This document shows, piece by piece, positions 17,374 to 25,769 of a stretch of DNA of 44,306 bases. Origin of the DNA: Comamonadaceae bacterium (GTDB lineage Bacteria; Pseudomonadota; Gammaproteobacteria; Burkholderiales; Burkholderiaceae_C). A program made the position numbers and the translations under genes. The notes below the pieces were generated by a model. That model searched no databases and was not told where the DNA came from. It saw nothing but the letters and a program-made list of their open reading frames with translations. The DNA is taken from the NCBI GenBank assembly GCA_947450895.1, contig CANFWT010000014.1, positions 1 through 44,306 of the forward strand, in the 5' to 3' direction. Each line of letters begins with the position of its first letter. Position 1 is the first letter of the stretch.

Positions 17374-18348
17374 ATGGACACCACCTACGCCATGTTTTTG
17401 GTCCTCGGCTTTCTGGCGGTCTTCATGCTGCTGGAAGGTTTTTACCTGCTTTGGAACGACCCCGGTGCCATTTCTGTCAAGCGCGTACGCGAACGCCTGT
17501 ATTTGCTGGCTTCATCGGACAAGGCGCAGCCCTTGCCTTCCATTGCCCGCGAGCGGCGCCTGAGCGCCAACGCGCAGCTGCACTTGCTGCTGGCCAAGTT
17601 GCCCAAGGTCGACGCCCTGGACCGGCTGCTGCTGCAGGCGGGCTCCGAGCACTCGGTAGCCGAGTTGCTGGCGGGCATGCTGACCGGCTTGGTACTGGGC
17701 CTGGCATTTGGCAGCTTGTTGGGATCGTGGTGGGGCTGGCTGCTGCTGCTCGGACTGGGTTTTGCGGCCGTGCCGCTGGCTTGGCTGCGATGGAAGCGCA
17801 AACGGCGGCTGCAGATCATCGTGTCACAGCTTCCCGACGCTCTGGATTTGATTTGCCGCGCGCTGCGCGCCGGACACGCGCTATCGGCCACCCTGTCTAT
17901 GGTGGCCAGCCAGGCCCGCCAACCGATTGCCGGGGAATTCAAGACCACGTTTGACGAAATCAACTTCGGCGTCTCCACCAAAAACGCCTTGCTCAACCTG
18001 GCCGCGCGGGTGCCAGCACCCGACGTGCGATTTTTTGTGCTGGCGGTATCGATTCAACTCGAAACCGGCGGCAACCTGGCCACCTTATTGGGCATATTGG
18101 CGACGCTGATCCGCGAGCGCTTCAAGTTCTTTGGAAAAGTGCGCGTGTTGGCGGCCGAGGGTAAGTTGTCGGCCTACATATTGACCGGTTTACCCCTGCT
18201 TTTGGGCGGCATGATTCAACTGGTCAATCCCTCCTATTTGGGCATTTTGTTTTCTGACCCCGTCGGGCTCGTCGTGGTGCAGGTGGCTATCGCGATGATG
18301 GCACTGGGTATTTTTACCCTGTGGCGCATCAATAACGTTCGTTTGTGA
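17374..18348 (+). CDS. tadB: Flp pilus inner-membrane platform protein TadB
   Basis: A 324-residue integral membrane protein of the GspF/TadB type. A first membrane segment at the N-terminus is followed by a basic cytoplasmic region, a membrane pair, the GspF domain with SQLPDALDLICRALRAGHAL and the ETGGNLATLLGILATLIRERF motif, and C-terminal membrane segments. It should form the assembly platform together with TadC. The start lies 4 bases after the cpaF stop. Confidence 0.93.
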   Translation: MDTTYAMFLVLGFLAVFMLLEGFYLLWNDPGAISVKRVRERLYLLASSDKAQPLPSIARERRLSANAQLHLLLAKLPKVDALDRLLLQAGSEHSVAELLAGMLTGLVLGLAFGSLLGSWWGWLLLLGLGFAAVPLAWLRWKRKRRLQIIVSQLPDALDLICRALRAGHALSATLSMVASQARQPIAGEFKTTFDEINFGVSTKNALLNLAARVPAPDVRFFVLAVSIQLETGGNLATLLGILATLIRERFKFFGKVRVLAAEGKLSAYILTGLPLLLGGMIQLVNPSYLGILFSDPVGLVVVQVAIAMMALGIFTLWRINNVRL

Positions 18349-18355
18349 GGACAGT

Positions 18356-19306
18356 ATGGCAAGCACAACCTATATTCTTCTGAGCGTTTTCATCGCCTTT
18401 TTTTGTTTTGCGCTGGCGCTCAATATGTGGTTTAACCGCGACCAGGCCATGAAGCAGCGCTTGGCGAGCTTGCAGCTCAATCCGGCCCCGGTACAAAACG
18501 CGGTGGAGGGCGCCTCGGCCTGGGGCGCCATGGCCAACCGCATGGGCCCCTTGTTCACCCGCATGGCCAGCCCGCATGAAGGCGGCCACGTGTCCGAACT
18601 GCGGCTGCGCTTCTACAACGCGGGTTTGCACCAGGCTTCCTGGCTGCCCGCCTTTTTGCTGTCAAAGGTGCTGTTGGCTTTGTTCTTGCCGCTGGTGGTG
18701 ATGGGCTTGGGCGGAATGCTGGGCGCGGGCGTGGTCGACGTACCCATCATTGCTGCCATGGTGCTGCTGTGCGCAGTCGGCTACTACGTTCCCAATATGG
18801 TGCTCAATTACCTGGTGAAGCAGCGCCAGCGTGAAGTCCAGGACGCCATGCCCGACGCACTGGATTTGCTGACTATTTGTGTAGAGGCTGGTCTGGGCAT
18901 GGACCCAGCCCTGCGCAAAACCGGGTCCGAACTGAGCCTGCGCAGCCCGGCCCTGGCGCAAGAGCTGGAAATGGTGGTGTTGGAGTTGCAAGTGGGCGCC
19001 TCGCGCGAAACTGCCATGAATAATTTTGCGTCTCGCACCGGCGTGGAAGAGGTGGCGGTATTTGTGGCGATATTGCTGCAATCCGAGCATTTTGGATCCA
19101 ATATGGCAGATTCCCTGCGGATATTGTCCGAGAGCATGCGCGATAAACGCATGCAAAGGGCTGAAGAAACTGCTGCAAAAATACCGATCAAACTGCTGTT
19201 TCCGACTTTATTTTTTATATTTCCATCGATATTTATCGTATTGCTTGGCCCTGTTGCTATCAGCATCGCCCGCACACTTTTGCCGACCATGGCAGGCCAT
19301 AGCTAA
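18356..19306 (+). CDS. tadC: Flp pilus inner-membrane platform protein TadC
   Basis: A 316-residue GspF-family protein paired with TadB. Visible are an N-terminal membrane segment, two central ones, the VQDAMPDALDLLTICVEAGLG motif and the final FPTLFFIFPSIFIVLLGPV membrane helix. A GAGGA ribosome site precedes the ATG. It is the last pilus gene in the window: tadD, tadE, tadF and tadG, which commonly follow, are absent here, so these functions must be encoded elsewhere or have been lost. Confidence 0.93.
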   Translation: MASTTYILLSVFIAFFCFALALNMWFNRDQAMKQRLASLQLNPAPVQNAVEGASAWGAMANRMGPLFTRMASPHEGGHVSELRLRFYNAGLHQASWLPAFLLSKVLLALFLPLVVMGLGGMLGAGVVDVPIIAAMVLLCAVGYYVPNMVLNYLVKQRQREVQDAMPDALDLLTICVEAGLGMDPALRKTGSELSLRSPALAQELEMVVLELQVGASRETAMNNFASRTGVEEVAVFVAILLQSEHFGSNMADSLRILSESMRDKRMQRAEETAAKIPIKLLFPTLFFIFPSIFIVLLGPVAISIARTLLPTMAGHS

Positions 19307-19321
19307 CAAAATTCTGCAAAA

Positions 19322-19357
19322 CTAATCTGGCTAATCTGGCTAATCTGGTTAATCTGG
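19322..19357. repeat. Four tandem copies of CTAATCTGG
   Basis: Three exact copies of CTAATCTGG and a fourth with one change (TTAATCTGG) lie 16 bases after the tadC stop. They do not form a hairpin and are followed by ATTTTAAGG. Function is unknown; variable-number repeats of this kind can differ between strains. Confidence 0.9.
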
Positions 19358-19385
19358 ATTTTAAGGTTACGCCATTTTTTCTTTA

Positions 19386-19410
19386 TTTCCAGTACATGTC
19401 TGTATGGAAA
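19386..19410. promoter_or_regulatory. Palindromic candidate operator, copy 1
   Basis: An imperfect palindrome with arms TTTCCAGTACA and TGTATGGAAA around TGTC. A second copy with the same arms lies 88 bases downstream while the sequence around the two is unrelated, which points to a binding site conserved by selection, probably for a dimeric regulator of the downstream Crp/Fnr gene. The protein is unknown; it does not match the Fnr consensus. Confidence 0.55.
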
Positions 19411-19473
19411 CTCGGGTGGGGTGCTGTGAATTCAAAAAAATCACCTCTAAGCCCGTTTAATCATCCGTCATTA

Positions 19474-19497
19474 TTTCCAATACATACCTGTATGGAA
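19474..19497. promoter_or_regulatory. Palindromic candidate operator, copy 2
   Basis: Second copy of the palindrome, with arms TTTCCAATACA and TGTATGGAA around TACC. The offset of 88 bases from copy 1 is close to eight helical turns, so both could be bound on the same DNA face. Confidence 0.55.
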
Positions 19498-19571
19498 GCT
19501 GCAGCAAAGTGTATTCGCTTCGAATGAAAATCACCGTGCAAGCGCTGTCAATCGCCGTATTTAAGCTATGT

Positions 19572-19585
19572 TTGATAAATGTCAA
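19572..19585. promoter_or_regulatory. FNR-type binding box
   Basis: The sequence TTGATAAATGTCAA matches the FNR/ANR consensus TTGAT-N4-ATCAA except for one position. It lies 47 bases upstream of a Crp/Fnr regulator that keeps the Glu-x-x-Ser-Arg recognition residues needed to read TTGAT, so autoregulation is likely. Confidence 0.65.
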
Positions 19586-19632
19586 TATATTTTTTGAATT
19601 AGATTAATAAGATCGCGACAAAGGAGAATTTC

Positions 19633-20391
19633 ATGATCAACAACAGTCTCGGTGTTCGCTTTCCCAACATGGATGTCAACAGCGGTTCCGCCACCTGCGC
19701 CACCTGCCAAACCAAGGCGCGTGGCGCTGGGGCAGGGGATTCCAGCAGCCAATGCGGCTACCTGGAGCATGTGGTCACTATCCGCAAGCGCATCAAACGC
19801 GGCGCGGTTCTCTACAACGGAGGTGACAAATTCGCTTCCCTGTTCTATGTGCGTACCGGCTTTTTCAAGACCTGTGTCAGCGCCCGAGACGGACGCGAGC
19901 AGGTGACTGGCTTTCACATGATGGGGGACCTCCTGGGCATGGACGGCATCGCCACCGGGCAGCTCACCACCGACGCGGTGGCGCTGGAAGACTCCGAGGT
20001 TTGGACCATGTCGTTTGACCTGATCGAGCAATATTCCAGCGAATGCCCTTCCCTGCGGTTCTTCTTTCTCAAGACCATTAGCAACGAAGTGGTGCGCCTG
20101 CAAAGCCTGGCGCTGCTCTTGGGCAGTCTGCGCTCTGAAGAGCGTGTGGCGGTGTTTTTGACGAGCTTGCTCGAAAAGCTCAAAAGCCGTGGCCTGTCGC
20201 AGTCGGAAGTGCTATTGCGCATGTCGCGCGACGAAATTGGCTCTTTCCTGGGCATTCGCCAAGAAACGGTCAGCCGCCTGCTGCGGCTGTTTTCCGAGAA
20301 GCGCATCTTGCACGTAGACAACCGGCATATCCGGGTGCTTGACGGCAACGGCCTTAAAAACATGGCCGAGTCACCCGGCGCCTTGCACTAG
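19633..20391 (+). CDS. Crp/Fnr family transcriptional regulator
   Basis: A 252-residue Fnr-like regulator. An N-terminal cysteine cluster (Cys22, Cys25, Cys41) precedes a cyclic-nucleotide-type beta roll with the FHMMGDLLGMDGI segment close to Fnr, and the C-terminal winged helix contains the recognition helix ETVSRLLRLF with the Glu, Ser and Arg that read TTGAT half sites. The position equivalent to the fourth Fe-S ligand of E. coli Fnr (Cys122, in SMVCEIPF) is Trp124 here (SEVWTMSF), so cluster ligation must differ or be lost; Cys81 and Cys138 are other cysteines. An AAGGAG site precedes the ATG. Targets could include the adjacent tad genes. Confidence 0.9.
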   Translation: MINNSLGVRFPNMDVNSGSATCATCQTKARGAGAGDSSSQCGYLEHVVTIRKRIKRGAVLYNGGDKFASLFYVRTGFFKTCVSARDGREQVTGFHMMGDLLGMDGIATGQLTTDAVALEDSEVWTMSFDLIEQYSSECPSLRFFFLKTISNEVVRLQSLALLLGSLRSEERVAVFLTSLLEKLKSRGLSQSEVLLRMSRDEIGSFLGIRQETVSRLLRLFSEKRILHVDNRHIRVLDGNGLKNMAESPGALH

Positions 20392-20428
20392 GCGGCGGGC
20401 CAGCGCCTGGCAGGGAAGCGGGCGCCCC

Positions 20429-20725
20429 TCAGACCACGCTTTGCAGCTTCATGGCCACGCTCATGTCGCCAGCCACCTTGAGCTTGCCGCTCATGAAGCC
20501 GCTCACCGCGTTGAGCTCCCCGTCCATCATGGCTTGCAGATTTTCCAGGCTGACCGTCACCGTGCAATCGGTTTCACGGTCGGTGTTGGACACGCTGTTT
20601 GGGGTAGACGCACCGTCGAGCACGATCACGCCGTCGCTGCCGCAATCGAACTTGAGGGTGGCGTCCAAGCCGCTGTCGTCGCCCATTTTGGTGCGGATGG
20701 ACTGGGTAATGGATTCGAGGCTCAT
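20429..20725 (-). CDS. SCP2 sterol-binding domain protein
   Basis: A 98-residue single-domain protein of the SCP2 family, with the typical LKFDCGSDGVIVLDG strand and the C-terminal MDGELNAVSGFMSGKLKVAGDMSVAMKL signature. Such proteins bind lipids or acyl-CoA. It converges with the Crp/Fnr gene (37 bases between stops) and diverges from the acyl-CoA carboxylase genes, with which it may share a role in fatty or branched acyl-CoA metabolism. Confidence 0.9.
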   Translation of the reverse strand: MSLESITQSIRTKMGDDSGLDATLKFDCGSDGVIVLDGASTPNSVSNTDRETDCTVTVSLENLQAMMDGELNAVSGFMSGKLKVAGDMSVAMKLQSVV

Positions 20726-20870
20726 AGGGGTTTCCTTGGGTTGACCGGTGGGGGGGCTTTCATTCTAATGAGGGTATTCGCACCTCGCGTGCCATTAGTC
20801 GCGTCGGTGCCTTGGCTGCCGGACGGGGACTTGGCGCCGGCTGCCCCACGTGCTGCAAGGATCTGTGTTC

Positions 20871-22511
20871 ATGCCCCCCGCCTCCCGTCCCACCGCCTTG
20901 CGCTCGCAGATCAACCCCCGTTCCCCCGCTTTTACCGCCAACGCCCAGCGCATGCAGGCCCTGCTCGACGAGGTCAATCGCCTGCAAGCACAGGTGATTG
21001 CCGAGTCCGAGTCCAAGCGCGCCAAGTTTGAGCAGCGCAATCAGCTGCTGCCACGCGAGCGCCTGGCACGCCTCTTGGACCGGGGCACGCCATTTCTGGA
21101 GCTCAGCCGCCTGGCGGGCCTGAAGATGCACGACGACGATGGCAAGAAATCAGTGCTGGGCGGCGGCTCCATCGTCGGCATAGGCGTGGTGGCGGGCAAG
21201 CGCTGCCTGGTGTCGGTGAACGACAGCGCGGTCAAGGGCGGCACTGTGGCGCCCATGGGCTTGCGCAAAGCGCTGCGCGCCCAGCAAATCGCCCTGGAAA
21301 ACAAGCTGCCCATGATCAACCTGGTCGAAAGCGGCGGCGCCAATCTGCTCTACCAGGCCGAAATTTTTGTCGAAGGCGGGCGCAGCTTTGCCAACCAGGC
21401 GCGTATGTCGGCCGCCGGGCTGCCGCAAATCTCGGTGGTGCACGGCTCGTCCACGGCGGGTGGAGCGTATTTGCCCGGCTTGTCGGACTATGTGATCTTG
21501 GTGCGCGGGCGCTCGAACATCTTTTTGGCCGGCCCGCCGTTGGTCAAAGCAGCCATGGGCGAAGACGCCACCGAGGACGAACTCGGCGGGGCTGAGACCC
21601 ACGCCAACGTGACCGGCCTGGGCGAATACCTGTGCGAGGACGACGCCCACGCCATCGCCATGGCGCGCGAGGTGCTGGACAAGCTGCGCTGGGACACGGT
21701 GGCCACCCCCACTCCCGCTTCCGCTGCGTGGGACGAACCGCTGTTTGACGAGCAAGAACTCCTGGGCATAGTCCCCGCCGACGAGCGCGAGCCCTACGAC
21801 GTGCGCGAGGTGATCGCCCGGCTGGTGGACGCCTCGGACTTTCTGGAGTTCAAAGCCAGTTACGCCCCCGAGATGCTGTGCGGCCATGCCCGCGTGCACG
21901 GCCAGTTGGTGGGCATTTTGGGCAACAACGGGCCTATCCAGCCCGCAGGCTCGACCAAGGCGGCGCAGTTCATCCAGCTGTGCGACCAAAGCGGCACGCC
22001 GCTGGTCTTTTTGCAAAACACCACCGGCTACATGGTGGGCTCGGTGGCCGAGCGCGCCGGGGCCATCAAACACGGCTCCAAAATGATCCAGGCCGTGGCC
22101 AACGCGCGGGTGGCCAAGTTCACCTTTGTGCTGGGCGGCTCGTTTGGCGCGGGCAACTACGGCATGTGCGGGCGCGGGTTTGATCCGCGCTTTATCTTTG
22201 CCTGGCCCACGGCGCGCACGGCGGTGATGGGCGGCGCGCAGGCCGCCAAGGTGATGGACATCGTCAACCGCAGCAAGATGGAGCGCAGCGGCGAAGTGCC
22301 CAACGAAGAAGCGCTGCAAGCCATGTCCGACGGCCTGCGCCTGCGCCTGGACAAAGAATCCACCGCCCTGTTTGGCACGGCGCGCCTGTGGGACGACGGC
22401 ATCATCGACCCGCGCGACACACGCCGCGTGCTGGGCCTGTGCCTGGCGCTGGCCGCCGAGGCGGAGCAGCGAACTTTGCGCCCCAACACCTTTGGCGTGG
22501 CGCGCATGTAG
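20871..22511 (+). CDS. Acyl-CoA carboxylase beta subunit (methylcrotonyl/geranyl-CoA type)
   Basis: A 546-residue carboxyltransferase subunit. It has the N-terminal LLPRERLARLLDRGTPFLEL segment, the crotonase-fold VESGGANLLYQAEIF and VHGSSTAGGAYLPG motifs that bind acyl-CoA, and the C-terminal domain with QFIQLCDQSGTPLVFLQNTTGYMVG, where the biotin arm docks. The wording of these motifs is nearer to LiuB/AtuC than to propionyl-CoA carboxylase. The start ATG 20871 is preferred to an open frame back to 20850. The biotin-carrying subunit follows 59 bases later. Whether the substrate is methylcrotonyl- or geranyl-CoA cannot be settled by eye. Confidence 0.88.
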   Translation: MPPASRPTALRSQINPRSPAFTANAQRMQALLDEVNRLQAQVIAESESKRAKFEQRNQLLPRERLARLLDRGTPFLELSRLAGLKMHDDDGKKSVLGGGSIVGIGVVAGKRCLVSVNDSAVKGGTVAPMGLRKALRAQQIALENKLPMINLVESGGANLLYQAEIFVEGGRSFANQARMSAAGLPQISVVHGSSTAGGAYLPGLSDYVILVRGRSNIFLAGPPLVKAAMGEDATEDELGGAETHANVTGLGEYLCEDDAHAIAMAREVLDKLRWDTVATPTPASAAWDEPLFDEQELLGIVPADEREPYDVREVIARLVDASDFLEFKASYAPEMLCGHARVHGQLVGILGNNGPIQPAGSTKAAQFIQLCDQSGTPLVFLQNTTGYMVGSVAERAGAIKHGSKMIQAVANARVAKFTFVLGGSFGAGNYGMCGRGFDPRFIFAWPTARTAVMGGAQAAKVMDIVNRSKMERSGEVPNEEALQAMSDGLRLRLDKESTALFGTARLWDDGIIDPRDTRRVLGLCLALAAEAEQRTLRPNTFGVARM

Positions 22512-22570
22512 GCCCGCCGCACCCCTACGTCGCCCCTACATCGCACCCTGCGCCACAGCCATCGAGCACC

Positions 22571-24694
22571 ATGACTTTCTCCAAAATCCTCATCGCCAAC
22601 CGGGGCGAAATCGCCTGCCGCGTCATCCGCACCGCGCGCCGCCTGGGCTACGCCACCGTGGCCGTGTTCAGCGACGCCGACCGTGATGCGCTGCACGTGC
22701 GCCTGGCTGAGCGCGCGGTGCACATTGGCGCCTCCAGCGCCACCGAATCGTATTTGCGCATTGACGCCATCCTGGACGCCGCCCGCCGCAGCGGCGCCGA
22801 CGCGGTGCACCCGGGCTACGGCTTTTTGAGCGAAAACCCCGACTTTGCCCAGGCTTGTTTGGACGCTGGCTTGGTGTTTATCGGCCCGCCGCCGCAGGCC
22901 ATGCGCGCCATGGGCGACAAGGCGCTGGCCAAACGCCGCATGCAAGACGCCGGCGTACCCTGCGCCCCCGGCTACCTGGGCGCGCCCGGGGACGACGAGG
23001 CGGTACTGATCGCCCAAGGGCTGGCGCTGGGTTTTCCGCTGCTGGTCAAGGCCACGGCGGGTGGTGGTGGGCGCGGTATGCGCCGTGCTGACAGTCCGCA
23101 GGAACTGCCCGCCGCCCTGGAAGGCGCCCGGCGCGAGGCCCTGAGCGCCTTTGGCAACGGCAGCTTGATGCTCGAGCGCCTGATTGACCACGGCCGCCAT
23201 ATCGAAATTCAGGTGTTTGCCGACCAGCATGGCGGCGCCGTGCACCTGGGCGAGCGCGACTGCACCGCCCAGCGCCGCCGCCAAAAGGTGATCGAAGAAG
23301 CCCCGTCCCCCATGGTCGGCCCCGCGCAGCGCGCCGCCATGGGCGCAGACGCGGTGGCCGCCGCCTTGGCGGTGGGCTACCAGGGTGCGGGCACGGTGGA
23401 ATTTATCGTCGACGCCCAGGGCCAGCACTATTTTCTGGAGATGAACACCCGCCTGCAGGTGGAACACCCGGTGACCGAGCTCATTACCGGGCTGGACCTG
23501 GTGGAATGGCAACTGCGCGTGGCTGCGGGCGAGCCGCTGCCGCTGGCCCAGGCCGACATTCGCTTCACCGGCCACGCCATTGAGGCGCGCCTGTACGCCG
23601 AAGACCCCTACGCCGGTTTTGCCCCACAAACCGGGCAAGTGCTGTGGTGGAAGCCCGACGTGGCGCTGGAGAGCGGCGTGCGCATCGACCACGGCCTGCA
23701 AGAGGGCGACACCGTGTCGCCCTATTACGACCCCATGGTGGCCAAGGTCATCGCCTATGGCCGCGACCGGGCAGACGCCACGCGCCGCCTGCGCGCCGCC
23801 TTGCAACGCACGCCGCTGTTGGGCCTGCGCCACAACGGCCGCTTTTTGGCCGAGCTGCTGGCGCACCCCGAATTTGCCCAGGCGCAGATGACCACCACCC
23901 GTATTGACGAGTGGGCGGAGCAGGGCACCGCACTGCTGCAAGCCCCCCAGCCCGGCGACAGCGCCTGGCTGGCAGCCGCCTTGGCGCTACTGGCCGCGCA
24001 GGGCCACAGCTGGCGCAGCGACAGCGTGGCCGCGTTTGACATGGCTTTGCAGTGCGGCGAACAGCAGCGGCGCCTGCGCGTGCAACCGGATCGCCACGGC
24101 GGCGTGGCCATTACGCTCTTTGCTGCGGCGCAAGGCGAGGATAAAGACATTGGTAAGGTTGCGGGCGCTACTGCGGATACCGCTACCGGTGCTGGTACAA
24201 GTGTCAGTGCCACTGCCAGTGCCGCGTTGGGTTCGCGCACCGATGCGGCCTTGGCGGGCCACCGGCTGGTGCAGGCCAGCGTCATCCGCTTTGAGGGCGG
24301 TACTTTGCGCTTTGCGCTGGACGGCATGGTGCGAAGCGCCGTGGCGCTTGTGCAGGGCGCGCAAGTGGGAGTGCAGGTGCATTTGGCACTGGGCGGCTAC
24401 AGTTTTGTGTTCTGCGAGCCCTCGGCTTTTCCCGCCTCGCACAGCGCGCAAGACCCGGGCCGCGCCCGCGCCCCGGTAGCGGGCAAGGTCAGCCGCGTGC
24501 TGGTGGCGCCGGGCGACGCTGTGGCCTTGGGCCAGCAACTGCTCTGTGTAGAGGCCATGAAAATGGAGATGTGGCTGTGCGCCCAGACGCCAGGCACCGT
24601 TAGCGCGGTGCACGCGCAGGCTGGTGACCAGGTGGAGTCGGGCGCGCTGCTGGCCGAAATTACCCCCGAACTGGCGTCACCCATTGCACCCTGA
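22571..24694 (+). CDS. Acyl-CoA carboxylase alpha subunit (biotin carboxylase + BCCP)
   Basis: A 707-residue biotin-dependent subunit. The biotin carboxylase domain begins at ILIANRGEIACRVIRT, with ATP-grasp motifs KATAGGGGRGMR and EMNTRLQVEHPVTE. The C-terminal biotinyl domain ends the protein, with Lys664 in EAMKMEM as the biotinylation site. It is somewhat longer than typical LiuD/AtuF proteins; a low-complexity Ala/Thr-rich stretch near residues 520-560 accounts for part of this. ATG 22571 was chosen because the family start is MTFSKILIANRG. A decayed fragment homologous to 23104-23266 reappears at 32944-33105. Confidence 0.9.
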   Translation: MTFSKILIANRGEIACRVIRTARRLGYATVAVFSDADRDALHVRLAERAVHIGASSATESYLRIDAILDAARRSGADAVHPGYGFLSENPDFAQACLDAGLVFIGPPPQAMRAMGDKALAKRRMQDAGVPCAPGYLGAPGDDEAVLIAQGLALGFPLLVKATAGGGGRGMRRADSPQELPAALEGARREALSAFGNGSLMLERLIDHGRHIEIQVFADQHGGAVHLGERDCTAQRRRQKVIEEAPSPMVGPAQRAAMGADAVAAALAVGYQGAGTVEFIVDAQGQHYFLEMNTRLQVEHPVTELITGLDLVEWQLRVAAGEPLPLAQADIRFTGHAIEARLYAEDPYAGFAPQTGQVLWWKPDVALESGVRIDHGLQEGDTVSPYYDPMVAKVIAYGRDRADATRRLRAALQRTPLLGLRHNGRFLAELLAHPEFAQAQMTTTRIDEWAEQGTALLQAPQPGDSAWLAAALALLAAQGHSWRSDSVAAFDMALQCGEQQRRLRVQPDRHGGVAITLFAAAQGEDKDIGKVAGATADTATGAGTSVSATASAALGSRTDAALAGHRLVQASVIRFEGGTLRFALDGMVRSAVALVQGAQVGVQVHLALGGYSFVFCEPSAFPASHSAQDPGRARAPVAGKVSRVLVAPGDAVALGQQLLCVEAMKMEMWLCAQTPGTVSAVHAQAGDQVESGALLAEITPELASPIAP

Positions 24695-24733
24695 TGCCCC
24701 CTGATTCACCCTTTGCAACAGAAAGCCCCCGCC

Positions 24734-25600
24734 ATGGACAAAGCCATACTCACCTGCGCGCTCACTGGCGTGCTGACCGACCCCGCCCAGCACCCCGTGC
24801 CGGTGACCCCGGCGCAAATGGCTGCCGAGGCGCGCGACGCCTTTAACGCCGGGGCCAGCGTGATGCACGTGCATGTGCGCCAGCAGGGTGCGGGCCTGGG
24901 CCATTTGCCGTCCTGGGACCCGGACGTGATGGAAGACGTGGTGGGCGCGATTCGCGCGGCCTGCCCCGGCGTCATCATCAACCTCACCACCGGCGTGGTG
25001 GGCAAAGACATCAGCGGCCCGCTGGACTGCATTCGCCGGATCAAGCCTGAGATAGCCGCCTGCAACGCCGGCAGCCTGAACTACCTCAAGATCAAAGACA
25101 ACGGCCAATGGGCCTGGCCGCCCATGGTGTTTGACAACCCCGTGGCCAAAGTGCAGCAGTTTTTGGACGTGATGGCCGCGTGCGGCACCCACCCCGAGTT
25201 TGAATGCTTTGACGTGGGCATCGTCCGCTCGGTCACGATGTACCTCAAAGCAGGGATGTTGAAACCCGGCATGGGCCGCGCCGAATACAACCTGGTTATG
25301 GGCGTGGCCTCGGGCATGCCCTGTGACGCCGAGCTGCTGGCCTTGTTGCCCCGCTATATGGCGCCCGAGAGCGTGTGGCAAAGCACGCTGATTGGCCGCG
25401 CTGAAATCTGGCCGGTGCACCAAAAGACCGCCGACATGGGCGGCATGCTGCGCACCGGGCTGGAAGACACTTTTTATCTGCCCAGCGGCGCGCGCGCCAG
25501 CGGTAACGGAGCCCTGATCGCCGAACTTGCCCTGTGCGCCCAGCGCGCGGGCCGCGCCGTAGCCACGCCCCAAGAGGCCAGAACCCTGCTCCAGCTCTAG
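24734..25600 (+). CDS. BKACE family 3-keto acid cleavage enzyme (DUF849)
   Basis: A 288-residue TIM-barrel enzyme of the beta-keto acid cleavage family, which condenses a beta-keto acid with acetyl-CoA to give acetoacetate and a new acyl-CoA. Visible are the metal-binding histidines in MHVHVRQ (His45, His47), the NLTTG strand and the late WQSTLIGRAEIW segment. It follows the carboxylase subunits with a 39-base gap, so the three may act on one branched or aminated acid pathway. A hairpin (CGCCGC-TTT-GCGGCG, 25608-25622) lies just after the stop. Its last 375 coding bases are repeated at about 97% identity near 33.2-33.5 kb. Confidence 0.9.
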   Translation: MDKAILTCALTGVLTDPAQHPVPVTPAQMAAEARDAFNAGASVMHVHVRQQGAGLGHLPSWDPDVMEDVVGAIRAACPGVIINLTTGVVGKDISGPLDCIRRIKPEIAACNAGSLNYLKIKDNGQWAWPPMVFDNPVAKVQQFLDVMAACGTHPEFECFDVGIVRSVTMYLKAGMLKPGMGRAEYNLVMGVASGMPCDAELLALLPRYMAPESVWQSTLIGRAEIWPVHQKTADMGGMLRTGLEDTFYLPSGARASGNGALIAELALCAQRAGRAVATPQEARTLLQL

Positions 25601-25616
25601 CCGCGCACGCCGCTTT

Positions 25617-25694
25617 GCGGCGGTCGCACGGTTTCGCAGAGGGCTTGGCTGCCTTCCAGGGGGGGCGTGGGTTCAGTTACTGCTACACACACGA
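25617..25694 (+). pseudogene. Decayed tRNA-Arg-like relic (left copy)
   Basis: This stretch aligns along its length with the intact tRNA-Arg at 41059-41135, with a single base insertion. The first 34 bases match at 24 positions, CTTGGCT of the anticodon arm is exact, and the T-arm/acceptor region and the following AAACGA and GCCCT are clearly related. The acceptor stem no longer pairs and the anticodon loop is changed, so it cannot be a working arginine tRNA. It is followed by the same type of terminator as the intact gene. The 5' half lies partly in the hairpin after the BKACE gene, so that half is less certain. Confidence 0.55.
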
Positions 25695-25701
25695 AAACGA
25701 C

Positions 25702-25737
25702 AAGCCCTGGAACAGAAGTGGCCGAGGGCTTTTTCTT
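25702..25737 (+). terminator. Degenerate copy of the GAACAGAAATGTTC terminator (left)
   Basis: Stem AAGCCCT (25702-25708) with AGGGCTT (25725-25731) and a following T-rich run. The inner arm GAACAGAA is still related to the two better preserved copies at 33643 and 41144, but its partner arm has decayed (GTGGCCG). Confidence 0.65.
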
Positions 25738-25769
25738 TTAGTCGTGATTTTCAACTCACCCTTGAAAGG

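Larger units (their letters stand above)
19307..19632. other. AT-rich regulatory gap between tadC and the Crp/Fnr gene
   Basis: This 326-base AT-rich gap contains no gene. It holds four tandem 9-bp repeats, two copies of a 24-25 bp palindrome spaced 88 bp apart and an FNR-type box, each listed separately. Together they suggest a complex promoter region for the downstream regulator. Confidence 0.7.

Noticed and set aside
16283..17384. Two long - strand frames over cpaF
   Set aside because: Antisense shadows of a canonical ATPase with all motifs present on the + strand.
22157..23941. 594-codon - strand frame across the carboxylase genes
   Set aside because: It is antisense to two well-supported enzymes; composition rich in His, Gln, Gly and Ala is typical of a shadow frame.
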